Shown piece after piece: positions 17,927 through 25,990 of a stretch of 64,000 nucleotides of DNA. Numbering within the stretch: the stretch's first letter is position 1; every line of letters begins with the position of its first letter. The position numbers were made by a program, and so were the translations under genes. Under the pieces are notes generated by a model. That model did no database searches and had not been told where the DNA came from. It was given only the letters and a program-made list of their open reading frames with translations. Source of the stretch: JABFSM01 sp963762545 (lineage in GTDB: Bacteria; Gemmatimonadota; Gemmatimonadetes; Gemmatimonadales; GWC2-71-9). The stretch lies in contig CAVXLC010000002.1 of the NCBI GenBank assembly GCA_963762545.1, positions 496,001 to 560,000 on the forward strand, written 5' to 3'.

Positions 17927-18618
17927 GCGACCTGGCCGGCCGGATCGCGGTGGTGACCGGGGCCTCGCGCGGGATCGGCCTGGCGGTGGCCACCGGGCTC
18001 GAGGCAGTGGGCGTCCGGGTCGTTCGCGCCGCGCGCAGCCTGACCGCCGAGGAAACCGCCACGCGGCTCGATGTCCGCTGCGACGTCACCGACCCCGATC
18101 AGGTGGCCGCGCTGGCCCATCGCACCCGGAGCGTGTTCGGGGTGCCGTCCATCGTGGTCGGGAGCGCCGGCGCGTTCATGCTGGCCCCCCTGGACCGGAC
18201 CGAGCCGGCCGACTTCACGGCGCAGCTCGCGGCCAACCTTGCCGGGCCGTTCCTGGTAGCGCGGGTGTTCCTGCCGATGATGCGGCAGGCCGGCGGGGGC
18301 CGCTTCATCACCCTGGGCAGCGTGGCCGACCATCGCGCCTTTCCGGAAAACGCCGCCTACGCCGCGTCGAAGTTCGGCCTCCGGGGCCTGCACGAGGTGC
18401 TCCGGGAGGAATATCGCGGCAGCGGCGTGCTCTGCACCCTGGTGAGCCCCGGCCCCACCGACACCCACGCCTGGGATTTCGTCGATCCCGACCGCCGCGA
18501 GGGATTCATTCCCCGTTCCCGCATGCTGCGACCTGAGGACGTGGCGGAGGCGGTGCTCTGGGTGGCCGGGCGCCCCGCGCACGTCGATGTCGACTGGGTG
18601 AGGCTCGGACCGGCCTGA
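17923..18618 (+). CDS. Short-chain dehydrogenase/reductase, possible sepiapterin-reductase role
   Basis: 231 residues from a GTG overlapping the folE stop by four bases. The nucleotide-binding TGASRGIG is at residues 12-19, and the catalytic triad S133, Y146, K150 (YAASK) has the classical spacing. In animals the product of the pterin synthase is reduced twice by sepiapterin reductase, also an SDR, to make tetrahydrobiopterin. Translational coupling to folE and the pterin synthase gene suggests this enzyme fills that step. The SDR family alone would allow many other substrates. Confidence 0.85.
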   Translation: MSDLAGRIAVVTGASRGIGLAVATGLEAVGVRVVRAARSLTAEETATRLDVRCDVTDPDQVAALAHRTRSVFGVPSIVVGSAGAFMLAPLDRTEPADFTAQLAANLAGPFLVARVFLPMMRQAGGGRFITLGSVADHRAFPENAAYAASKFGLRGLHEVLREEYRGSGVLCTLVSPGPTDTHAWDFVDPDRREGFIPRSRMLRPEDVAEAVLWVAGRPAHVDVDWVRLGPA

Positions 18619-18642
18619 GCGCCGACTCTCCGGACCTTCCGC

Positions 18643-19254
18643 ATGTTCATCGAGCTCACCGACCACCTCGCCTGTCCCTCCGCGCACGAGGAGCGGTTTC
18701 TCGTCCTCCTCCCCGAACGAATGGAGGGCCGCCGGGTGGTGAGCGGCGATCTGGGGTGTCCGGTCTGCGGCAGGGTCGTGAGAGTCACCGAGGGCATTGC
18801 GGATTTCGGCGGCGCCGCGCCATCGGACGGCCGTACCGGGCTCACCGCGGAGGCGCTGGCGGCCTTCTTCGGCCTCTCCGGGCCCGGAGGCTATCTGGCA
18901 CTGGCCGGCGGAGTCGCCTCGCTGGCCGATGACCTTGCCGCCCTGGTTCCCGGTGTCCGCCTCGTGCTGGTCAACCCGCCCGCCGAGACGCCGGACACCG
19001 AACGAGGCAGCGTGCTTCGCTCGGCGCGGCTCCCCCTCAAGACGGGGAGCCTCCGCGGTATCGCGGTCGGCGCGGACCTCGCGGCGGATCCGGAGTGGAT
19101 TGGGGACGCGGCCCGCACGGTGCTCCCGGGCCTCCGCATGGTCGCGGAAGGCGGAGCGCCGCCCGAGGGCCGGATCGAGGAGCTGGGACGGGTAGGTGCG
19201 GTGTGGGTCGGGAAGGCCCGGAGCCCGGGACGTGGCGGGCCGGGATCGGCGTAG
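18643..19254 (+). CDS. Trm112-like zinc-ribbon protein of unknown function
   Basis: 203 residues. The N-terminus has a Trm112-type zinc ribbon: LACP near residue 10, then DLGCPVCGRVVRVTEGIADF. Such domains activate methyltransferases. The remaining 140 residues contain GPGGYLALAGG and a VRLVLVNPP strand that loosely recall a methyltransferase fold without a clear SAM-binding site. It starts 24 bases after the SDR and may be cotranscribed. I do not recognise a function, and the convergent pit gene begins two bases after its stop. Confidence 0.6.
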   Translation: MFIELTDHLACPSAHEERFLVLLPERMEGRRVVSGDLGCPVCGRVVRVTEGIADFGGAAPSDGRTGLTAEALAAFFGLSGPGGYLALAGGVASLADDLAALVPGVRLVLVNPPAETPDTERGSVLRSARLPLKTGSLRGIAVGADLAADPEWIGDAARTVLPGLRMVAEGGAPPEGRIEELGRVGAVWVGKARSPGRGGPGSA

Positions 19255-19255
19255 C

Positions 19256-20293
19256 CTAGCGCGTCCGCAACACGATCCACACCACGGCGGCAATACTTCC
19301 CGCCATGGGTATTGTCAGAATCCACGCCCAGACGATTCGCCCCGCGACGCCCCAGCGAACCGCCGACAGCCGGTCGGCGGCGCCGACGCCGATGATCGCC
19401 CCGGAGATCGTGTGCGTGGTGCTCACCGGAACGCCCAGGGCCGAGGCCAGGAAGATCGAGCCGGCGCCACCGGTCTCGGCGCAGAAGCCGCCGAAGGGCC
19501 GGAGCTTGGTGATCCGGGTACCCATGGTCTTCACGATGCGCCAGCCACCCAGCGCGGTCCCCAGTGCAATGGCGCTGTACGCCGAGATCTCGACCCAGAA
19601 CGGAATCGAGTCCGCGTTGGCGACGTAGAGGTGGCGGCTCCAGTCGGTGGCGCCCTGAAAGGTGGCCTTGGTGGACACCAGCAAGCCCACCACGATGCCC
19701 ATGGTCTTCTGGGCATCGTTGGCCCCGTGACTGATCGAAAACGCCGCCGCCGAGACCAGCTGCAGCCGCTTGAACAGCCGTTCCATCGGAGCCGCGGGCA
19801 GACGGTACAGCAGCCACGAGAGTCCCACCCTGAGCAGCATGGCCGCCGCCATCCCGATCAGAGGCGAGAGGAAGATGAACAGGATCGGCATGACCCACCC
19901 GGAGCTGATCAGCCCGCCGAACCCCGCCTTGGCGATGGCCGCGCCGCCCAGCCCCCCGATCAACGCATGCGAGCTCGAGCTCGGCAGCCCCAGCCACCAG
20001 GTGACCAGGTTCCACACGATCGCGCCGATCAGCGCCGCGAGCACCAGGTTCGGATCCACCACGTCGGGCCGCACCAGCCCCTTGCCGATGGTCTTGGCCA
20101 CCGCGGTGCCCACGACGAAGGCGGCGACGAAGTTGAAGAACGCCGCCCACAGCACCGCCAGGCCGGGGGTGAGGACCCGGGTGCCGACGACCGTGGCGAT
20201 GGAGTTGGCGCTGTCGTGAAATCCGTTGATGAAATCGAATACCAGCGCGACCACGATGATGAAGACGACGAGCGTGACCGGATTGGAGAACAT
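19256..20293 (-). CDS. pit: Low-affinity inorganic phosphate transporter, Pit family
   Basis: 345 residues. The ATG overlaps the stop of the upstream DUF47 gene (TGATG), which fixes this start over the longer frame. Multiple membrane helices are evident, and the N-terminus has the Pit signature FINGFHDSANSIATVVGT; the inverted second half has ISHGANDAQKTMG. The protein imports metal-phosphate by proton symport. Some Pit paralogues carry sulfate, but the paired DUF47 protein usually marks phosphate or metal-phosphate transport. Confidence 0.93.
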   Translation of the reverse strand: MFSNPVTLVVFIIVVALVFDFINGFHDSANSIATVVGTRVLTPGLAVLWAAFFNFVAAFVVGTAVAKTIGKGLVRPDVVDPNLVLAALIGAIVWNLVTWWLGLPSSSSHALIGGLGGAAIAKAGFGGLISSGWVMPILFIFLSPLIGMAAAMLLRVGLSWLLYRLPAAPMERLFKRLQLVSAAAFSISHGANDAQKTMGIVVGLLVSTKATFQGATDWSRHLYVANADSIPFWVEISAYSAIALGTALGGWRIVKTMGTRITKLRPFGGFCAETGGAGSIFLASALGVPVSTTHTISGAIIGVGAADRLSAVRWGVAGRIVWAWILTIPMAGSIAAVVWIVLRTR

Positions 20294-20913
20294 CAGGAGT
20301 GCTTGATCGCGATGGATTCGAGGATATTCGCGACGTCCTCGGCCTGGTCGAGCGTGGCTTCGAGGGTATCGTAGATCTCCTTCCACTTGATCAGGGCGAT
20401 CGGGTCCTTTTCCTCGTCGAACAAGCGCCCCAGCCATTCGGTGTACACCGCATCGCCCTCTTCCTCCAGCTTCTTGACCTCGATGCAGGCCTGAATCACC
20501 ACCGGGGTCTTACCCTTCTCGAGCACCTTGACCGCCGCCAGCACCTGCTCGGTGGCCCGGGCGATCACGTCGGCCAGGATGATGGCGCCTTGCGGGGCCC
20601 GCTCGGTGCGGAAGATGGCGGTGCGCCGGGCGCTCCCGTCGATCTGGTCGATCACATCGTCGAGACGGGAGGCCAGGAAGTGGATGTCTTCGCGGTCCAG
20701 CGGGGTGATGAAGCTGCGGTCCAGGCGGGTCACCAGCTCGTGCGTGATCCCGTCCGCCTGATGTTCCAGCTTCTTGACGGCCTCCACCAGGTAGGTTCGT
20801 TTTTCGGGCGGTGATTTGAAGAGCTCCAGCAGCGTCCTGGCGGCCTCGGCGGTCAGCGTGGCGACAGACGTAAAGAGTTCAAAAAACCGTTCGTCGCGGG
20901 GCATCAGGCGCAC
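20293..20913 (-). CDS. DUF47 (PhoU-like) Pit accessory protein
   Basis: 206 residues, all-helical and charged, with the family features EAVKKLEHQADGITHELVTR near residue 45 and LDREDIHFLASRLDDVID. DUF47 proteins resemble PhoU and are encoded next to Pit transporters, whose activity they are thought to regulate from the cytoplasm. The one-base stop/start overlap with pit supports a functional pair. No phosphate-regulon promoter could be identified in the 84 bases upstream. Confidence 0.9.
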   Translation of the reverse strand: MRLMPRDERFFELFTSVATLTAEAARTLLELFKSPPEKRTYLVEAVKKLEHQADGITHELVTRLDRSFITPLDREDIHFLASRLDDVIDQIDGSARRTAIFRTERAPQGAIILADVIARATEQVLAAVKVLEKGKTPVVIQACIEVKKLEEEGDAVYTEWLGRLFDEEKDPIALIKWKEIYDTLEATLDQAEDVANILESIAIKHS

Positions 20914-20997
20914 GGCGGAACTCCGGAAGGGGGGTGGAAACCGGAGCCAAAGATACCTGTAACCGCACCCGTGACAAGGTCGTTGACGGCGCGGGTG

Positions 20998-22821
20998 CTA
21001 GGCGGTGTGCCCGGCCGCTTCCGCCTCGGTGTAGACCGCCTCGATCCGGTCGGCATAGTTCTTTTCCACCACCTTGCGGCGGACCGAGAGCTTGGGCGTC
21101 AGCTCGCCGCTCTCGATGGAGAAGTCCCGGGGCAGCACCAGGAAGCGCTTGGGCACCTCGAACTGGGCCAGGTCGCGCAGGTTCTTTCGCGCCTCCCCGG
21201 CCAGGTAGGTCTCGACCTCGGGCAAGGCGGCCAGCTCCTCGCGAGAGTCCCAGTGCAGCCCCGCCTCGCGGGCCCAGGACTCCAGCCGGTCGAAATTCGG
21301 GACGATCAGGGCCAGCGGGAACTTGCGCCGGTCCCCCAGCAGCACGACGTTCGAGATGAACTTGTTGAGCTTGAGAAGATTCTCGATCGGCTGCGGCGCG
21401 ATCTTCTTGCCACCCGCGGTGACGATGAGGTCCTTCTTCCGATCGGTGATCCTGAGGTAGCCTTCCAGGTCCAGGAGCCCGATGTCTCCGGTGTGGAACC
21501 ACCCGTCCGGCTCCAGCGCCTCCCGGGTGGCGTCCGGCTTGTTGAAGTATCCGGTCATGACGTTGGGGCCTCGGGTCAGGACCTCGCCGTCCTCGGCGAT
21601 CTTGACCTCGACGCCGGGAATCGGCCGGCCGACCGTCCCGATCTTGAGATGCTCCGGGGTGTTGACCGCGATGACCGGCGACGTCTCGGTGAGGCCGTAC
21701 CCTTCCAGGATCGCCAGCCCCGCCCCATAGAAGAACCGGCCGATTTCCGGGGCCAGCGGAGCGCCGCCGGAAACGAAGTAGCGGAGCCGGCCGCCCACCC
21801 GCTTGCGAATGGTCCGGAACACCAGGAGGTCGGCCACCGCGTGGGCCAGCTTCAGGTCGATGGGCACCGGCTTCTTCGCGAGCCGGAGCTCGGTCCAATC
21901 GTCCCCGACCCGCCGGGCCCAGAAGAAGATTTTCTTCTTGATCCGGGAGCCGGTCGAGGCGGTTTCCAGCGCCCGTGCGTAGACCTTCTCGTAGAGCCGG
22001 GGCACCGCGCAGCAGATGGTCGGGCGCACCTCCAGCAGATTGGCGGCCACGGCGTCGAAGCTCTCGGCATAGTTGATCACCACGCCCGCGCTGAACATCA
22101 GATAGTGGCCCGCCATCCGCTCGAAGATGTGGGACAGCGGCAGCAGCGAGAGGCACTCGTCCCGGTCGTTGACGGTGAGCAGCGGCAGACAGGTCCCGAC
22201 GTTCGAGGCGATGTTCCCGTGCGTGAGCATCACGCCCTTGGGCTCGCCGGTGGTGCCCGAGGTGTAGATGATGGTGGCCAGATCGCCGGGGGCGGCGCGC
22301 TCGGCCTCCTCGCGCCAGGCCGGCCACCTGGACAGGGCTGCGCGCCCGGCGTCCATGAAGGCATCCATGCCGAGCACCCCGGGGCCCGCGAGGCCCTGGT
22401 CGAGGGCCACCACGTGTCGCAGGGCCGGCAGGCGAGCCCGAATCTCGGCGATCTTGTCCCGCTGCACCCGGGTGGATACGAACGCGAGCACCGCGCCCGA
22501 ATCGCGCAGGATGTACTCCACCTGCTTGGCCGGGAGTGAGGGATAGACCGGCACGTCGGTGCATCGCGCCGCGAGACAGGCGTAGTCCACGATGGCCCAC
22601 TCGGGCCGGTTCTCGGAGAGAAGGGCCACCCGATCGCCGGGGCTGATGCCGAGCTCCTTGAGGCCGGCGGTGGCCTCATGGACCCGGGCGAGCAGGTCGG
22701 CGTAACTGATCGGAATCCAGCGGCGATCGCGCTTGAACCGGATCGCCACCGGACGGTCGCGGAACCGGTCCATGGCCGTGAAGAAGATTCCGGTGAGCGT
22801 GTCGGGCGTGCCGGCGGTCAC
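20998..22821 (-). CDS. Long-chain fatty acid-CoA ligase (AMP-forming)
   Basis: 607 residues from the GTG that overlaps the previous stop by four bases. It activates fatty acids to acyl-CoA through an acyl-adenylate. The adenylation motifs are complete: IIYTSGTTGEPKGVMLTHGN (P-loop), GYGLTETSP, and DGWFHTGDIG followed by ITDRKKDLIVTAGGKKIAPQ with the catalytic lysine hinge. The C-terminus keeps the linker and lid typical of long-chain FadD/ACSL types. The enoyl-CoA hydratase at 36896 could act downstream but is not linked. Confidence 0.92.
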   Translation of the reverse strand: MTAGTPDTLTGIFFTAMDRFRDRPVAIRFKRDRRWIPISYADLLARVHEATAGLKELGISPGDRVALLSENRPEWAIVDYACLAARCTDVPVYPSLPAKQVEYILRDSGAVLAFVSTRVQRDKIAEIRARLPALRHVVALDQGLAGPGVLGMDAFMDAGRAALSRWPAWREEAERAAPGDLATIIYTSGTTGEPKGVMLTHGNIASNVGTCLPLLTVNDRDECLSLLPLSHIFERMAGHYLMFSAGVVINYAESFDAVAANLLEVRPTICCAVPRLYEKVYARALETASTGSRIKKKIFFWARRVGDDWTELRLAKKPVPIDLKLAHAVADLLVFRTIRKRVGGRLRYFVSGGAPLAPEIGRFFYGAGLAILEGYGLTETSPVIAVNTPEHLKIGTVGRPIPGVEVKIAEDGEVLTRGPNVMTGYFNKPDATREALEPDGWFHTGDIGLLDLEGYLRITDRKKDLIVTAGGKKIAPQPIENLLKLNKFISNVVLLGDRRKFPLALIVPNFDRLESWAREAGLHWDSREELAALPEVETYLAGEARKNLRDLAQFEVPKRFLVLPRDFSIESGELTPKLSVRRKVVEKNYADRIEAVYTEAEAAGHTA

Positions 22822-23534
22822 GGCTGCTTCAGGAAGACGACGGTGAACCGCCGGCCCGATCCCGGCACCGTGCTGCCGTCGGGATGTTGCGCCGTCACTT
22901 CGACGATCGCGCTGTCGGGCGGGACCGTGTTGGCGCGCCGGTTGAGCTGGGTCGAGGCGGTGCCGGAGGGACTGGAGCAGGCGGTGACGCTGAGCCGCCC
23001 ACCGGGAAACTCGACGGTGCGATTCGCGGCGTCGGTAATCACCGGCTCGACGATCCGGTAGGTCAGGGGAAATGACTTGACGAGGGTTACCGGGCTCTTC
23101 TTGCTGATCGTGACGAGGAGGGGGGCCGAGCTGGAGCGGTTGGTGTCCACCGTCACCCGCGCCGCGCCGGACTGGGCCAGCGTATCCGCGAACGGCGTGA
23201 CGACCAGCGGAATCAGATCGGAAATCAGGGGGTCCGTGGTGCCCACCAGGGCCTGAACCCGCGCCGTGTCGGACACCACCAGCCCGGTGGTCTCTCCGGT
23301 GGCGCCGTTGAGGTCGATCACCGTCGGGTCCGGTGTCCGCCACCGGATCGGGGCGTCCACCGGGTCGCCGTGCTGATCGAAGGTCCGCGCGTCCAGCACC
23401 ACCGTGGTGCCGATCTCGATTCCCCCGCAGACCGGCGGGCGGAGCTCGAGCGTGGCGACTCCTGCGTCATTGGGTTGGAGGCTGCCGCACCCGGCCAGGG
23501 CCGCGACCAGCACCGCCGGCCCAACCCGGGTCAC
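22818..23534 (-). CDS. Lipoprotein with a bacterial Ig-like (BIG2-type) region
   Basis: 238 residues. The signal peptide ends in a lipobox (LAALAGC, C16), so the protein should be lipid-anchored. The mature part begins with strands typical of a BIG2 Ig-like domain (ATLELRPP, VVLDARTFDQHGDPVD, IRWRTPDPTVIDL, GLVVSDTARVQALVG). The second half is beta-rich without a recognised family. Its function is unknown. It lies between a TPR protein gene (four-base overlap) and the acyl-CoA ligase gene (four-base overlap), so all three are coexpressed. Confidence 0.7.
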   Translation of the reverse strand: MTRVGPAVLVAALAGCGSLQPNDAGVATLELRPPVCGGIEIGTTVVLDARTFDQHGDPVDAPIRWRTPDPTVIDLNGATGETTGLVVSDTARVQALVGTTDPLISDLIPLVVTPFADTLAQSGAARVTVDTNRSSSAPLLVTISKKSPVTLVKSFPLTYRIVEPVITDAANRTVEFPGGRLSVTACSSPSGTASTQLNRRANTVPPDSAIVEVTAQHPDGSTVPGSGRRFTVVFLKQP

Positions 23535-23995
23535 GTGGTTCCTGCCGCCTCGGCCTCTTCGGCCGACGCCGCGCCTTCGATGTCGCGGAGCGTCGTTTCG
23601 GCGTGGCGAACCCAGCGGTCGGCGTCGGGGCCCTTGGGCGGGCGCCCCAGGAACGCGCGGAGGTGCTGCGCGGCGGCGGAGGCCTCGCCGCGCTTGATGA
23701 GGAGAAACGCGATGCCGTAGTGGGCGCCGGTCAGCGTCGGGTCGAGCTCGAGCGCGCGGCGATAGTGCCGGATGGCCTCGTCCGGCTGCCCGGTCTTGGT
23801 GAACGCGATGGCCATGTTCTGGAGAATGCGCGGGTCCCGGGGATTGTCGCGCAGACCGAGCCGATAGGACGTGATGGCGGCGGTGTAGTCGCCCTGCCGC
23901 TCGAGTGCAAGCGCCTCGTTGAGATAGTCCAGGCGCTTGGGACGGGAGGTGTCGGGCGGCGAAAGCGTGTTGAGGAGCCGGCGCCAGAAACTCAT
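23531..23995 (-). CDS. TPR-repeat protein
   Basis: 154 residues with about three tetratricopeptide repeats between residues 23 and 120 (for example AITSYRLGLRDNPRDP and AIRHYRRALELDPTLTGAHYG). No signal peptide is obvious, so it is probably cytoplasmic and mediates protein contacts. It is the first gene of a three-gene unit with the Ig-like lipoprotein and acyl-CoA ligase genes. A TATAGT element lies only eight bases before the ATG, consistent with a leaderless mRNA. Confidence 0.75.
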   Translation of the reverse strand: MSFWRRLLNTLSPPDTSRPKRLDYLNEALALERQGDYTAAITSYRLGLRDNPRDPRILQNMAIAFTKTGQPDEAIRHYRRALELDPTLTGAHYGIAFLLIKRGEASAAAQHLRAFLGRPPKGPDADRWVRHAETTLRDIEGAASAEEAEAAGTT

Positions 23996-24110
23996 TGTCC
24001 TATACTATATCCTTCCATCCGGCAAGGCAACGCATTTGCCCCCACCACCTTCCGGTGTTTACGTTCGGCCGGAATTTCCTCGCCGTCGACGATTGAGCCG
24101 GAGGGCCCCC

Positions 24111-24626
24111 ATGCGCCGAACCATCACTCCCACCACCCGGGGCGTGCTCGAAATCGACTGGCCGCTGTTCGGCGAGCTGTGCCGGGCCCTGGCCCTCAAG
24201 GTGGCCCGGGAATACGACCCCGAGATCATCCTGGGGGTGGCCAAGGCCGGCGTCATTCCGGGCGTGGTCATTGCCTCGATCCTGCAGCGGGACTTTTTCT
24301 CCATGGTGGTAACCCGGAAGGCCGCGGACGAGCTGCCGGTCCTGGTGGCGGGCCCGCCGCCCTCGGTCAAGGGCCTCCGGGTCCTGATCGTGGACGAGAC
24401 CTGCGACACCGGCCACACCCTGCGCCTGGCGCTCAACGAGGTGAAGGCCGCCCGGCCCGCCGAAGTTCGGACCGCGGTCTCCTTCAAGACCGGTCCCTAC
24501 GAGCCGGACTTCCGCTCCTTCGAGACCGACAAGTTCATCATTCTTCCATGGGACCGCGAAGTGGTGGAGGACGGCCAGCTGGTGACCCGGCCGGACTACG
24601 CCAGGTATCTCCAGAGCACGCGGTGA
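24111..24626 (+). CDS. Phosphoribosyltransferase-family protein
   Basis: 171 residues from an ATG preceded by GGAGGG. The PRPP-binding motif VLIVDETCDTGHTL is near residues 90-103, preceded by the strand IILGVAKAGVIPG and the loop VVTRKA that bind pyrophosphate. It resembles the small xanthine/guanine type (purine salvage), though the base specificity cannot be read. The stop overlaps the following TldD-like start (GTGA). Confidence 0.8.
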   Translation: MRRTITPTTRGVLEIDWPLFGELCRALALKVAREYDPEIILGVAKAGVIPGVVIASILQRDFFSMVVTRKAADELPVLVAGPPPSVKGLRVLIVDETCDTGHTLRLALNEVKAARPAEVRTAVSFKTGPYEPDFRSFETDKFIILPWDREVVEDGQLVTRPDYARYLQSTR

Positions 24627-25990
24627 AGTCGCGGATCCTCGATGCGTTGGGCCGGTCACGGGCGGGCTACACCGAGGTCCGCCTGCGCCGGGTCTGGTCC
24701 ACCACCGTGCTGGTCCGGGGCCGGTCCGTGGAAGTGGCGACGGGGGCCGTGGAGACCGGCGGCATGGCGCGCTGCTGCTCTCCGGGTACCGGCTGGGGGA
24801 TGATGGGATTCTCCGATCCCGACCGGCTCGACAGTCCCGTCCTGCACGCCCACGAGCTTTCCCTCGCCGCCGCGTCGCGGATCCCGGTGGCCCTGGCACC
24901 GATCGCGGTGCGCCAGCTCGAAGCGGTGCCGCCCCTGCCGGACGATCCCCGCGAAATCCCCCTGACCGAGAAGCGCCAGCGCGGTGAATCGCTGGCGGCG
25001 TCGCTGTTCGGGCTGGATCGGCGGATCGTCTCGGGCCGGGTGCTGCTGCGCGACGATGTCGTGGAAACCTGGCTCGCCACTTCCGAAGGAACCTGGGTGC
25101 ACGATCTCCGGTCCGAAGTGAGCGTCGCGGCGCTCGCGGTGGCCGAAGAGGAGGGGAATATCGAGCGTGCCCTGGGCTCGCTGGCCCTCCGGGGCGGCTG
25201 GCGCTCGGCTGACGTCGCCGAGGGGCTGGTGAACCAGGTCGCGGCGCGAGCCGTCGAGCGGCTCCACGCGGTCCCGGTGCGTCCGGGCCGGTATACCGTG
25301 GTCCTGGATCCCGCGGCCGCCGGCGCGCTGGTGCACCGCGCCATTTCCCACCTCGCCCGGCCCGCGCTGCCCGGGGCCGATCCCGATGTCCTGCCGATGG
25401 GCACCCGTATCGGCCCGGAGTGCCTCTCGGTGGGCGACGACCCGACCGCCGAGGGCCTGCGCGCGACCTGCATCTGCGATGACGAGGGAACCGGCACCCG
25501 CCGCACCCCGATCGTCCAGAATGGTGTGGTGGTGGGGCACCTGCACAATCGCGAGACCGCCGCCGCCACGGGGCAGGCCCCGACCGGTCATGCCAGAGCG
25601 GGCGGGCTTCGGGGAGCGCCGCACCCCCGGGCCGCCAACACCTACCTGGCCCAGGGCACCGGCAGCTTCGACGACCTGATCCGGGACATCGGGGTCGGCA
25701 TCTACGTCGCCGACACCCTCGCCGCCGAGGCGACCGGCGAACAGGTCGGACTTCGCGCCGGGACCGCCCGCATGATCCGCCACGGACGGCTCGCCGAGCC
25801 GATCAAGGGGGTGTGCATCGGCTCTGGGATTCTCTCGCTGCTCAGCCGGGTCGACCGAGTCGCCGCGGATTTTGTCTGGGACGGGCAGAGCGCCGTCTGC
25901 CGCGACGGAAGCGCCGGCGTGGTGCCTATCACCACCGGCGCGCCGCATGTCCGGCTGGTGGACGTCGCGGTTGGGGAGGGGTACTCGTGA
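24623..25990 (+). CDS. TldD-like metalloprotease-family protein with altered active site
   Basis: 455 residues, GTG start overlapping the previous stop. It belongs to the TldD/PmbA family, whose heterodimer degrades unfolded or modified peptides and matures some peptide antibiotics. The usual zinc motif HExxxH reads H238-R-A-I-S-H242 here, so both histidines are kept but the catalytic glutamate is arginine. The third zinc ligand seems present as C426 in the C-terminal block before GVVPITTG. The subunit may bind zinc without proteolysis, or act with changed chemistry. It pairs with the next gene by a four-base overlap. Confidence 0.8.
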   Translation: MKSRILDALGRSRAGYTEVRLRRVWSTTVLVRGRSVEVATGAVETGGMARCCSPGTGWGMMGFSDPDRLDSPVLHAHELSLAAASRIPVALAPIAVRQLEAVPPLPDDPREIPLTEKRQRGESLAASLFGLDRRIVSGRVLLRDDVVETWLATSEGTWVHDLRSEVSVAALAVAEEEGNIERALGSLALRGGWRSADVAEGLVNQVAARAVERLHAVPVRPGRYTVVLDPAAAGALVHRAISHLARPALPGADPDVLPMGTRIGPECLSVGDDPTAEGLRATCICDDEGTGTRRTPIVQNGVVVGHLHNRETAAATGQAPTGHARAGGLRGAPHPRAANTYLAQGTGSFDDLIRDIGVGIYVADTLAAEATGEQVGLRAGTARMIRHGRLAEPIKGVCIGSGILSLLSRVDRVAADFVWDGQSAVCRDGSAGVVPITTGAPHVRLVDVAVGEGYS

